From: Bordetella genomosp. 4
Lineage (GTDB): Bacteria > Pseudomonadota > Gammaproteobacteria > Burkholderiales > Burkholderiaceae_B
Direction: 5' to 3'
Length of the DNA: 64,000 bases
Assembly (NCBI RefSeq): GCF_002261185.1
Contig: NZ_NEVQ01000012.1
Location: forward strand, 434,001-498,000
The position numbers and the translations under genes are program-made. Shown piece after piece: positions 45,725-54,061 of this stretch (the first letter of the stretch is position 1; the number at the start of each line of letters is the position of its first letter). Under the pieces are notes generated by a model. It had not been told where the DNA came from. It did no database searches and saw only the letters and a program-made list of their open reading frames with translations.

Positions 45725-46840
45725 TCAGGCCAACGAATAGCGTTTCACCGCGTGTTCCGCTAGACGCTTGGGAACGGTGCCCTCATCGCTGAGCGTTTTA
45801 AGCGCAAGGGCTGCAATCCATTGAGCGCCGGGAGGTCGCCTCGCTGCTGAGTGACAGTCGTTGCCCATTGCGACAAAACGCGCGGAGACGAATCCGCCAA
45901 TCTGATTGGCAATGTGTTGCCCATAGCCGGTCACCGCGAGTACAGGTGATTGTCCGGACCCCAGGCAAGCCTGGATATGGGGCGTCCTTTTCGGTGATAG
46001 GGGATGGAGCGTGTTCCAGTGTTCGGACTCGTATCCGTCCCGTGCCAGGCGCGTATAGCTGGGACAACTCCAGACCTCGCTCGTGATATTCCACTCGGCT
46101 TGCAGCAGGGCGGCTGCCTGGATCACTGTTTCCAAGGCCTTGCCGGCTCCCAGCAGACGGACATCAGGCGCACGCGGACCGGACACGGCATTGATCCGAT
46201 ACATTCCCTTGTACGCATCATGCACATTGGCTTGCGCTGGTATCGGCGCCTGGCAGTCGTCATCGTGCAGCGTCAGATAGCAGAATCCCGGCTCGTTATT
46301 TATGTACAGGGCGTGTAGGGCAGAGCGCAGAATCGCGAGCGCTTCTTGGCCTGACGCGGGATCGTAGGGAATGCAGTTCAGGCGGTTGGCAAGCCAGAGG
46401 GGGACTGCGGGCTGCACGCTTTTGGGCCATCGTGACGCGGCCGTCTCGGCATCGTTGAACACGATGCCGCGCTCAGCAGCCTCGAATATCGCAGCGCGCA
46501 GCCTGGCCACGGACTCGGATCGCAATAGATACAGCAGCGGCACCTCGCTGCGATTGGCACTATCTCGAAACCAGAGCGGCCAGGCGCTGATATTTCCGGC
46601 TTGATGGGCCGGTTGCGGCGCTGCCCCCGATTTTCCTGGCGATGCTTTCACGACCCAGACCTTGCCGTTGGTCAGTTTGTTTTGCTCCAGGGCCTGAACG
46701 ATGGTTTGGACGGCGTGGTAGGGAGATCCGGCGAAACAGTTTCGCTCTACATCTTCCGCAGCAAGTGTTTCGAGGCAGATAGCCGCTGCCTGCCGGGTTT
46801 GCTGCGTGACTGCCGCCGGGCGAAGATTTTCCAGACTCAT
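45725..46840 (-). CDS. Stand-alone C-terminal half of an AceE-like E1
   Basis: A 371-residue protein that aligns with the last 380 or so residues of AceE, including the neighbouring aceE product. Shared blocks are VRLLGAGKALETVIQAAALL against VQLMGSGAILREVIAASELL, and EVWSCPSYTRLARDGYESEH against DVWSATSLTELRRDGMAAER, then an HWNTLHP equivalent. The ThDP-binding N-terminal half is absent, and the gene has its own ATG with AAAGG upstream and its own operator. It cannot be a complete E1. It could be a regulatory or structural subunit, or a decayed paralogue kept in frame. Confidence 0.75.
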   Translation of the reverse strand: MSLENLRPAAVTQQTRQAAAICLETLAAEDVERNCFAGSPYHAVQTIVQALEQNKLTNGKVWVVKASPGKSGAAPQPAHQAGNISAWPLWFRDSANRSEVPLLYLLRSESVARLRAAIFEAAERGIVFNDAETAASRWPKSVQPAVPLWLANRLNCIPYDPASGQEALAILRSALHALYINNEPGFCYLTLHDDDCQAPIPAQANVHDAYKGMYRINAVSGPRAPDVRLLGAGKALETVIQAAALLQAEWNITSEVWSCPSYTRLARDGYESEHWNTLHPLSPKRTPHIQACLGSGQSPVLAVTGYGQHIANQIGGFVSARFVAMGNDCHSAARRPPGAQWIAALALKTLSDEGTVPKRLAEHAVKRYSLA

Positions 46841-46891
46841 GATTGACCTTTGTTAACAGGCTTCTTGCACGACTCTATATCGTGCCTTACG

Positions 46892-46905
46892 ATTGCAACT
46901 GCAAC
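46892..46905. promoter_or_regulatory. MarR operator candidate 3 (E1-like side)
   Basis: ATTGCAACTGCAAC, 52 bp upstream of the E1-like ATG. It shares ATTGCAA-N-TGCAA with the three other sites. Confidence 0.7.
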
Positions 46906-46912
46906 TATTTTA

Positions 46913-46926
46913 ATTGCAATTGCAAT
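46913..46926. promoter_or_regulatory. MarR operator candidate 4 (GST side)
   Basis: ATTGCAATTGCAAT, a perfect palindrome apart from none of its 14 bases mismatching, ending 17 bp before the GST ATG. It is followed by CGTAATCG as candidate 1 is by CGTAATCC. Confidence 0.72.
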
Positions 46927-46943
46927 CGTAATCGAGGGCCACC

Positions 46944-47612
46944 ATGACACAACCTAGCGATCTTGCTTTCTATACGGCAGACACCCCCAATGGGCAGAAG
47001 GTCAGCATTTTTCTCAAAGAGGCCGGGCTGGCTTATGAGCAATTCGACCTGGACCTTGGGCGCGGCGATCAACATCGGCCGGATTTCCTGAAAATCAACC
47101 CGAACGGCAAGATTCCGGCCATCGTTGATCGAAAGGCCGGTCTCGCAGTTTTCGAATCAGGCGCCATACTTTCTTATCTTTCATCGAAGACGGGGTGCCT
47201 GCTGCCTACGACGCAGGCGGAGAATATCGCCGTGCAGCAATGGCTGCATTTCCAGATTGGCGGTATCGGGCCGATGCTGGGGCAGCTATGGTGGTTTTTG
47301 CATGCGTCGAAAACAGATAACACTGAGGCAATACAGCGGTACCGGACGCAATCGCTGCGTCTTTACCAAGTGACGGATACCCGCTTGAGCGGGTCCGCCT
47401 TCATCGCCTCGAACAACTACAGCATTGCCGATATTGCTGCGTTCTCTTGGCTCAGAACCTGGGAGGAATTGCATCTGGACATCACGCCTTACCCGCATGT
47501 CCGACGGTGGCTCGAGGAGATAGCTGCACGGCCCGCCGTGCAGGCGGGGCTTTTGGCAACCAAGGTGTCTTCCCGCCCCGTCACCGAACTGCCAAATTCG
47601 ACCGGAGGCTGA
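46944..47612 (+). CDS. Glutathione S-transferase family protein (YfcG/Ure2-like)
   Basis: A 222-residue protein. The N-terminal thioredoxin fold has TADTPNGQKVSIFLKEAGL, the cis-Pro and GSH-binding block KINPNGKIPAIVD and FESGAILSYLS. The C-terminal helical domain ends with SIADIAAFSWLRTWEEL. The TPNGxKVxIxLEE pattern is that of YfcG/Ure2-type GSTs, which have disulfide-reductase activity. It is expressed from a MarR-site promoter and followed after 4 nt by an SMR exporter, suggesting joint detoxification and export. Confidence 0.9.
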   Translation: MTQPSDLAFYTADTPNGQKVSIFLKEAGLAYEQFDLDLGRGDQHRPDFLKINPNGKIPAIVDRKAGLAVFESGAILSYLSSKTGCLLPTTQAENIAVQQWLHFQIGGIGPMLGQLWWFLHASKTDNTEAIQRYRTQSLRLYQVTDTRLSGSAFIASNNYSIADIAAFSWLRTWEELHLDITPYPHVRRWLEEIAARPAVQAGLLATKVSSRPVTELPNSTGG

Positions 47613-47616
47613 GAGC

Positions 47617-47940
47617 ATGGCGTGGACTTATTTGCTTCTCGCCGCAGGCTTAGAAATTGTGATGGGTCTCTGCCTCAAATTAAATGCGGGCTGGACCAAG
47701 CCCGGACCGAGCGCCATCGCGGTCATAGCAGGGCTGGGCAGCATCTATTTGCTGGCATTGGCCTTGCGTTCGTTACCCGTCGGGATGGCTTACGCTATCT
47801 GGACAGGTATCGGCACGATTGGTCTGGTGCTTGTGGGTGTGCTGGCATTTCAGGACCAGATGAGCTGGCCACGAGCTTTCTTCTTGGGATTGGCGTGCAT
47901 CGGAATCATCGGATTGCGTTTTTCCGAAGCGGCGGCATGA
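47617..47940 (+). CDS. SMR family small multidrug/guanidinium-type exporter
   Basis: A 107-residue protein with four membrane helices. The essential Glu lies in the first helix (LLLAAGLEIVMGLCLKLNAG), and LPVGMAYAIWTGIGTIGLVL is the conserved third-helix region. The sequence is closest in pattern to SugE/Gdx guanidinium exporters, though Qac-type drug export cannot be excluded. It works as a dual-topology dimer exchanging substrate for protons. It is coupled to the GST gene. Confidence 0.88.
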   Translation: MAWTYLLLAAGLEIVMGLCLKLNAGWTKPGPSAIAVIAGLGSIYLLALALRSLPVGMAYAIWTGIGTIGLVLVGVLAFQDQMSWPRAFFLGLACIGIIGLRFSEAAA

Positions 47941-48337
47941 GAACTCCCGTCACACACGGCTATCGATGCTGCATCGCCGGCCGTGACCCTGAAAGCGCGT
48001 TGATGCCTTCGTGGAAATCGGCGCTTTCACACCCATATTCCCGATTCCCTGCGGGGTCGGCGCAACGCAAGGCCGGTCTTTCACGCCGCCGAAGGCGCAC
48101 TTAATCAAACATAATTTGACAGCCCGATTGCAGCTGGGGCAGAGTGCGATTCATCTTTAGCTTGTTCGTTGTACGCCAGCGCTGGCTAGGGGAAACCCTT
48201 GCATTCATCGCCAGTCTGCGATGCTTGTTGCTACCGATTCACCCGGGATACACCGGGAGCGTTTTTGCTGGCCGCGGAGCTCGGAGCCCGGCCTTCTATA
48301 AAACCGACGTTCTTGCAGTACCAACGAGGAGACGATG
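47941..48337. other. Intergenic stretch without a recognised gene
   Basis: About 400 bp between the SMR gene and the hydrolase gene. It holds an inverted repeat GAAAGCGC (47991-47998) / GCGCTTTC (48021-48028), possibly ending the GST-SMR unit, though without a T tract. TTGACA at 48116-48121 resembles a -35 box, but no convincing -10 follows. No coding signal was seen on either strand. Confidence 0.5.
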
Positions 48338-49192
48338 ATGAGGAAGGGTTGGAAAGGGCTGATGGCCGCACTGGCCATCTCGGCGGGCGCGGCTGCGCAG
48401 GCGGCAGAGACACCGGACATCAAGCTGATGCAGCTATCCGTCGGCAAGATCGAGCTGGACAAGGGTTTCATGACCGCCATGGTCGATGTCGGCACCAAGA
48501 TCAAGATTCCCGTGCCGGCTTATGTGATTCAGCATCCGCGTGGCCTGGTGTTGTTCGATACCGGCATGAACCAGGCGACCGCCGATGGCAACTGCGCCAA
48601 TTACTGGGGGCAGGGGCTGTGCGGCGCGTTCAATTCGATCCAGGGGCGCGACGAAGTCATCGACCGCCAGCTCAAGGCCGCTGGTTTTGATGTGAGCGAC
48701 GTGAAATACGTGGTGTATTCGCACTTCCACCTGGACCACGCCGGCAATATCAAAATGTTCCCCAACGCCAAGCACGTGGTTCAAAAGGCGGAGCTGCGCG
48801 CGGCCTGGTGGCCCGAAAAATTCCAGCGCGCCGCCTATGTCATGAAAGACTTCGACACCACGCGCGACTACGACTTCATCCAGGTAGAAGGCGATTTCGA
48901 CTTGTTTGGCGACGGCTCCATCGTGTTGCTGGACACCAAGGGACATACGCAGGGACACCAGTCGCTGCAGGTCAAGCTGAAAAACACCGGCATGGTGCTG
49001 CTGGCTGCCGATGCCATCTACACCGGTGAAAACGAGGCGGGCGTGATTCCGGGAATCACCTGGAATACCAACGACTCGATGCGGGCCATCGATCGGCTCA
49101 AACAGATACGCGACGCCAATCAGGGCCAGCTCTGGTATAGCCACGACGCGCAGCAGCACGCGCAGAACGCCAAGACCAAAGTCTTTGACTGA
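48338..49192 (+). CDS. Exported MBL-fold hydrolase, lactonase-like
   Basis: A 284-residue protein from the ATG at 48338, 6 nt after GAGGAG (an ATG at 48335 is closer). A signal peptide ends at AAQAAE (about residue 22). The metallo-beta-lactamase fold has both zinc sites: SHFHLDHAGN, KGHTQGHQ, AADAIYTG and WYSHDAQQH. It resembles the N-acyl-homoserine lactonase family but, unlike AiiA or AttM, it is secreted to the periplasm. It lies 7 nt before a Gld-type ABC operon, suggesting that it acts on a molecule handled by that transporter; this is inference. Confidence 0.88.
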   Translation: MRKGWKGLMAALAISAGAAAQAAETPDIKLMQLSVGKIELDKGFMTAMVDVGTKIKIPVPAYVIQHPRGLVLFDTGMNQATADGNCANYWGQGLCGAFNSIQGRDEVIDRQLKAAGFDVSDVKYVVYSHFHLDHAGNIKMFPNAKHVVQKAELRAAWWPEKFQRAAYVMKDFDTTRDYDFIQVEGDFDLFGDGSIVLLDTKGHTQGHQSLQVKLKNTGMVLLAADAIYTGENEAGVIPGITWNTNDSMRAIDRLKQIRDANQGQLWYSHDAQQHAQNAKTKVFD

Positions 49193-49199
49193 GGCGCGC

Positions 49200-50156
49200 A
49201 TGTCAGCGGCGGTCGCGCTGGAGGGCGTTACCAAGTCGTTCGGGTCCCGGCAGGTGCTGCACGGGATCTCGCTCGCCGTGGGCAAAGGCGAGATCGTCGG
49301 GTTGCTGGGACCGAACGGCAGCGGCAAGACCACGACATTGCGGCTGATGGCGGGCTACTATGCGCCCGACAGTGGCAGCGTGACGGTTTGCGGCCGCACG
49401 CCGGCTGCGGGGCGCGGCAATGCCGATATCGGCTACTTGCCTGAGCGCGTCCCGCTGTACGACACGCTGACGGTGAGCCAGTACTTGGCGTTCGTAGCGG
49501 GCGTCAAGTTGCCTCGCGACCGCATCGGGCGCGGCCGGGCAATCGAACGGTCGCTCGATGGTTTCGATTTGCAGGGATTGGCAGGCACACCCATCGGCCG
49601 CCTGTCCAAGGGGCAGCGCCAGCGGGTAGGCCTGGCGCAGGCTGTGTTGAACGATCCGCCAGTGCTGCTGCTGGACGAGGCTACTAATGGCCTCGATCCG
49701 TTGCAGATCGTCGAGGCGCGCGCCATGATACGGCGTTGTGCAGAGGGACGGGCCGTGGTGTTTAGCAGCCACCTGATGCAGGAAGTCGAGGCGCTGTGCA
49801 CTCGCATGGTGATTTTGCGCAATGGCCATCTGATAGAGGACACGTCGCTTGGGGGCACGCAGCCCTTGCTCAAATTGAGACTGGATCTGCCGCAGGCCAG
49901 GCACGCCGAGCTGCATCAGGCGCTGGCCACTTGCCCCGGGGCTCCACGGGCGCTGGTCACCTTGCTTGCCGAAGGGCTGAGCGATTGGCAGATTGCCTGG
50001 GACGAAGCCGAGGGAGAGCAGGCCTGCGATGCGGTGCTGCGGAAGGTGTTGGGCATGGCCCGCCTGCGGGCGGTGCTCGGCGCGCATGATGCGGTGGAAA
50101 CGCGATTATTGGCGGCCTTGGCGCCCAACGACACAGAGATGCGGAGGCGCGCATGA
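49200..50156 (+). CDS. ABC transporter ATP-binding protein (GldA/NosF-like)
   Basis: A 318-residue ATPase from the ATG at 49200, with GAGG about 6 nt upstream. Walker A GPNGSGKTT, signature LSKGQRQRVGLAQAV, Walker B VLLLDEATNGLD, switch His in FSSHLMQEVE. The C-terminal 90 residues form an extra domain typical of the CcmA/NosF/GldA group. It overlaps the permease gene by 4 nt. Together with GldF-like, GldG-like and DUF4340 proteins it forms a conserved but poorly understood system. Confidence 0.9.
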   Translation: MSAAVALEGVTKSFGSRQVLHGISLAVGKGEIVGLLGPNGSGKTTTLRLMAGYYAPDSGSVTVCGRTPAAGRGNADIGYLPERVPLYDTLTVSQYLAFVAGVKLPRDRIGRGRAIERSLDGFDLQGLAGTPIGRLSKGQRQRVGLAQAVLNDPPVLLLDEATNGLDPLQIVEARAMIRRCAEGRAVVFSSHLMQEVEALCTRMVILRNGHLIEDTSLGGTQPLLKLRLDLPQARHAELHQALATCPGAPRALVTLLAEGLSDWQIAWDEAEGEQACDAVLRKVLGMARLRAVLGAHDAVETRLLAALAPNDTEMRRRA

Positions 50157-50866
50157 GCGGGTTTGGCGCGTTGTACCGGAAAGAATTGCGCACGGATTTC
50201 GGATCGCCGGTTGCCCTGGCAGTGGTGGCGGTGTTCTGGGCGCTGGCGGGTTATCTGTTCAGCTTCAATCTGTTTTTTGTGAGTACGGGTCAGATGGTGA
50301 CCTCGTTTCACAACATGACGATCTTGCTGATTTTGGTCATGCCGCTGGTGAGCATGCGGGCATTCGCCGAGGAGGCCCGTCAGGGGACGCTGGAATTGCT
50401 GCTGACCTTGCCGTTGTCGGATGCGACGCTGGTTGCCGCCAAGTTCGCAGCCGGACTGACGATGCTGGCGCTGATGCTGGCGGGCACCATGGTGGCCGTG
50501 TTGCCGTTGGCCTGGTATGGGCAGCCGGACTATGGCCCCATCGTGGGCGGCTATATCGGCGTGTTCCTGTACGGTGCGCTGTTCCTGGCCATTGGCATCG
50601 CAGTGTCCAGCGCTTGCTCGAACCAGATCGTGGCAGCCAGCGCCACCTGGGGCATCCTGGTGCTGCTGTGGTTTATCGATTATCCCGCCGCGCTGGATGC
50701 GCTGCCGGCGCTGTCGCCATTGTTCCAGGCCTTGTCGCTGTCAGCCCAGCATGTGGATTTCATCCGGGGGGTGTTGCCTGGGCCGGCCACCGTCATGCTG
50801 CTTAGCTTGGCTCTGCTGGCCCTGATGGTGGCCGCGGTAAATCTGAAGCGCTGGAGGCTGCGATGA
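50153..50866 (+). CDS. ABC-2 type permease (GldF-like)
   Basis: A 237-residue membrane protein with about six helices. It opens YRKELRTDFGSPVALAVVAV and has the conserved SMRAFAEEARQGTLELLLTL segment characteristic of GldF/NosY-type ABC-2 permeases. It overlaps both neighbours by 4 nt. In gliding Bacteroidetes the homologues are GldF; in Proteobacteria the substrate is not known. Confidence 0.9.
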   Translation: MSGFGALYRKELRTDFGSPVALAVVAVFWALAGYLFSFNLFFVSTGQMVTSFHNMTILLILVMPLVSMRAFAEEARQGTLELLLTLPLSDATLVAAKFAAGLTMLALMLAGTMVAVLPLAWYGQPDYGPIVGGYIGVFLYGALFLAIGIAVSSACSNQIVAASATWGILVLLWFIDYPAALDALPALSPLFQALSLSAQHVDFIRGVLPGPATVMLLSLALLALMVAAVNLKRWRLR

Positions 50867-52239
50867 GCGCTTCTGGCATGCGGCGCGTCGGACGGCGCTG
50901 GCTGTTATGGTTGCCGGTCGTGGCGACGGGCGCGGTACTGCTGGCGCTGAACTTGTGGGCTACGCGCAGCCTGGGCCGGCTGGACCTCACCGCGCAACAG
51001 GTGTACAGCCTGTCTGAGGAAAGCCTGGAGGCGGCGCGCGCCATCCGTCAACCCATAACAGTGACCTGGTTCTATGACCTGCGCAACAAGAGCATGGTGG
51101 ATGCCCTGCATCTGTTGCGCCAATACGAGCGCGCCAACCCATTGATCCAGGTGACCGGTGTGGATCCTGCGCTGCGGCCCGCGCAAGCGCGCGCGGCCGG
51201 CATCCAGTTTGCGGGCAGCGCGGTGCTGGAATCCGGTGATCGTCGCACCACGATCAATGGTGGAACAGAAACGGACTTCACCAACGGTTTGATCCGTATC
51301 AGCCAGAACGGGTCGCAGACGATCTGCTTTACCCAGGGACATGGCGAGGCCACATTGAATAGCCTGAGCTCGCTCGACGATCTGGAAGACCACGATCACG
51401 ATGAAAACCTGGTGGCACGCGTCGAAGTGCATGAACGCAATGGCCTGGCGTTGGCGCGTAATGCCTTGCGCACCTTAGGTTTCGCTACCGTAGGCGTGAA
51501 TGCGGGAAGCTTGGCGCAAGCATTGCCGCATTGCACCGTGGTTGTTGTGGCAGGGCCACGCACACCGTTCGGCTCCGGGGACGTCAGCGCGTTGCGCGAC
51601 TGGACCGTACGCGGCGGCAAGAGCCTGGTGCTGCTGGAACCCGACAGCGCTCACGGGTTGGGAGGTTTGCTGGCGGATTTCGGCGTGGCGCAGGCAGCTG
51701 GAGGAATAACCGATTCGGGCAGCCACTATCGCAATGACCCAGGCAGTCCCGCAGTCAGCGACTACACCCGTCACAAGTTGACGCGCGGCCTGCCATTGAG
51801 CTTTTTCCCAGGTGCCGCCGCGCTCGAACCGGCAGGAGAGAGCCTGCCGCCGGGCGTCGCGGTTACGCCCTTGGCACAGACATCGCCAGAGGCGCGGCTG
51901 CCTGGGCGTGAGCCTCAGCGCTTGACGCTGATGGCTCTGGCCACCGGCAAGGCCGGCCCAGAGGAGGGCGCGGGGCGGCCCATGCTGTTGGTCGCAGGCG
52001 ACAGCGACTTTGCCACCAACCAGCACTTCGCTGCACTGGGTAACGGCGCGCTGTTCGTCAATGCGGTGACGATGCTGGCTGGCGCGGACCCACTGCTGGA
52101 TATCCGGCCTCGGCATTATGAGCAGGGACGCGTAGAACTGACCAACCGCCAGATGCAGACGGTGTTTTGGACCAGCACCGTCGCCCTGCCGGCGCTGGCG
52201 CTGTTGATCGGCTTGATGATGTGGTGGAGGCGCCGATGA
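50863..52239 (+). CDS. GldG-like ABC transporter auxiliary protein
   Basis: A 458-residue protein with a membrane helix near the N-terminus (about 12-30), the GldG/ABC_transp_aux periplasmic domain (LDLTAQQVYSLSEESLEAAR; ITVTWFYDLRNKSMVDALHL; CFTQGHGEATL), and a C-terminal membrane helix before a basic tail. Such proteins are thought to be periplasmic sensors or gates of GldA/F-type transporters. It is coupled at both ends by ATGA overlaps. Confidence 0.87.
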   Translation: MSASGMRRVGRRWLLWLPVVATGAVLLALNLWATRSLGRLDLTAQQVYSLSEESLEAARAIRQPITVTWFYDLRNKSMVDALHLLRQYERANPLIQVTGVDPALRPAQARAAGIQFAGSAVLESGDRRTTINGGTETDFTNGLIRISQNGSQTICFTQGHGEATLNSLSSLDDLEDHDHDENLVARVEVHERNGLALARNALRTLGFATVGVNAGSLAQALPHCTVVVVAGPRTPFGSGDVSALRDWTVRGGKSLVLLEPDSAHGLGGLLADFGVAQAAGGITDSGSHYRNDPGSPAVSDYTRHKLTRGLPLSFFPGAAALEPAGESLPPGVAVTPLAQTSPEARLPGREPQRLTLMALATGKAGPEEGAGRPMLLVAGDSDFATNQHFAALGNGALFVNAVTMLAGADPLLDIRPRHYEQGRVELTNRQMQTVFWTSTVALPALALLIGLMMWWRRR

Positions 52240-52793
52240 CGGCCGCGCGTTCCTGGCTGGCGGTGCTGTTGGCGGGCGTGGCCCTGTCGATATGGCAATG
52301 GAATGAGCTGCGCGAGGCGCCGGAGCACCATGACGGACACACCCATCTGCATGACGAGCACGGCAAACCTGCGCGCTTGTACGATTGGAGTGCTGCAGAC
52401 GTGGCCCAAGTAACACTGTCGACGCCGCAAGCACGAATCACCATGGATCGCGAACCAGGCGGCTGGCGTGGCGCCTCGGCTACCGATTTCGATGCAGCTG
52501 CTTTCGTCAAGCTGTTTTCACAACTGCGCAGCGAACGCCAATTGACGCCCATCGAGGGACAACCTTATGGCTTGGCGCCGCCTCATCTGCGCATTGCGCT
52601 GCAGGACGCGCAGGGTAATGCGCTGGCGCTGATGGACGTGGGCGACTTGGCGCCAGATGGCTTCAGCCGTTATGTGCAGGTGCCCGGCGAGCCGAACCTG
52701 CGCATGGTGCCGGACTACCACGTGCGCGAGCCGTTGGCGGCCATGCAGCGGTCCGCCACCATCGGTCAGGGCAATCCCCTCAAGCCACAATAA
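52236..52793 (+). CDS. DUF4340 domain protein
   Basis: A 185-residue protein with an N-terminal membrane anchor (SWLAVLLAGVALSIWQW), a His-rich stretch HHDGHTHLHDEHG that could bind metal, and a DUF4340-type periplasmic domain (VAQVTLSTPQARITMDREPG; LRSERQLTP). It starts at an ATGA overlap with the GldG-like gene and ends the operon. DUF4340 proteins regularly accompany GldG-like proteins. Function unknown. Confidence 0.75.
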   Translation: MTAARSWLAVLLAGVALSIWQWNELREAPEHHDGHTHLHDEHGKPARLYDWSAADVAQVTLSTPQARITMDREPGGWRGASATDFDAAAFVKLFSQLRSERQLTPIEGQPYGLAPPHLRIALQDAQGNALALMDVGDLAPDGFSRYVQVPGEPNLRMVPDYHVREPLAAMQRSATIGQGNPLKPQ

Positions 52794-52869
52794 TTTCGCA
52801 GGAGATGCGGCTCTTCTGTGGGCAACTGCGCTTGGTCGATTGCTCGATGGCGGCGAACACTTGGCCTTC

Positions 52870-53739
52870 TTAATGATCGACCGACGAGGGCGCTCTGAAC
52901 ACGACAACCAATCCGGCCAGAATTGCCACCATGCCCGCCATGGCCAGCGCAGGCATCGCGTTACCCAGAAACAGATAATCAAGAAGCACCGTGATCACTG
53001 GCACCAGATAGAACAAACTAGTGACGTTGACCAGGTTGCCGTTGCGTATCATCCGGTAGAGCAGCAGTTGCGCTCCGACCGAGATCCCCAGCCCTAACCA
53101 CAACAAGGGAATCAAAAAACCCAGGTTGAGTTCTACGTGAACAGGCTGCAACGGGATGAGGCCCAGGCACAGCAGCAACGTTACGGCATACTGCAAGGGC
53201 AGTACTTCGGTGGGGGCTTGCTGAATGCGTTTCTGCAGCATGGCACCGAAGGTCATACATAACAGTGCAGCCAGCGCGTAGCCCATGCCCAGCACGGACA
53301 ATTTTGTCAGGACCAAACTTTGATACACCACTAGCGTCAGGCCGGCCAATGAGAGCGAGAGGCCGAGTAACCTCCAGGTGGAGAGACGCCTTTCGGTCAT
53401 CAGCAGGGTCAGGATCGGCTGTATACCGAGTAGCGTCGCCAATAGTCCAGGAGTGATGCCATTTGCCATTGCCTGGAAATAGCACACCGAGTAGCCGCCA
53501 ATCAGTAGCAGTCCCGTTCCCGCAACCTGCCACCGTGTCCCGGGTCTAGGCAGCCAGTGGCAGCTTGGCAAACCGATCAGTAACAGCGCACCGAGCGCCA
53601 GACTAAAGCGCAGGATCAGCATGGCAAGCACGGAACCGTGGTCCAGTCCCCAGCGGATGAAAATAGCCGCGCTGCCCCATAGCAGCACGAACGTGGACAT
53701 GGCGGCGAAACCCGTCCATGTGAAAGATCTAGAAGTCAT
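52870..53739 (-). CDS. EamA/DMT family transporter
   Basis: A 289-residue inner-membrane protein with ten hydrophobic helices in two EamA repeats. The first repeat starts FVLLWGSAAIFIRWGLDHGS and contains the GLLATLLGIQPILTLLMTER segment. The second has FYLVPVITVLLDYLFLGNAM. These families export amino acids, metabolites or drugs; the substrate cannot be told. It stands alone on the minus strand. Confidence 0.88.
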   Translation of the reverse strand: MTSRSFTWTGFAAMSTFVLLWGSAAIFIRWGLDHGSVLAMLILRFSLALGALLLIGLPSCHWLPRPGTRWQVAGTGLLLIGGYSVCYFQAMANGITPGLLATLLGIQPILTLLMTERRLSTWRLLGLSLSLAGLTLVVYQSLVLTKLSVLGMGYALAALLCMTFGAMLQKRIQQAPTEVLPLQYAVTLLLCLGLIPLQPVHVELNLGFLIPLLWLGLGISVGAQLLLYRMIRNGNLVNVTSLFYLVPVITVLLDYLFLGNAMPALAMAGMVAILAGLVVVFRAPSSVDH

Positions 53740-54061
53740 TGTTTATTCACCTGTCGAACAACGAACAGGCCCCAGCCATCCGCTGGCACTACAGTGTCAG
53801 GGCAGCCTTAATGGCATCAAGGTAGGGGCCGCGAGGTGGGCTGGATCAGCCCAGGATCATCGCGAGTGGCGGAGCCACTGCGATATTCGCCGGAGGCGCG
53901 ACAGGAGAGGGGGGCGGGTTCGTAGCGCGCACGCCGCCGGCCACGATGCTCGTGGTCAGGGCGAGTGAGAGATGGCGCGCAGACGAAACCATGGGTGTCT
54001 AGTCAAATCTAGCGATCAGTGGAAAGAATATAGCACGTGCGCGTCCGCAAGATCGAGTGAC
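53740..54061. other. Intergenic stretch with only a doubtful short ORF
   Basis: About 320 bp between the EamA gene and yggS. On the minus strand a 48-codon ORF (53992 to 53846) reads MVSSARHLSLALTTSIVAGG, then a Pro-rich tail; the start resembles a signal peptide, but there is no ribosome site and no known family. It may be the stump of a secreted-protein gene. No other signal was seen. Confidence 0.4.
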
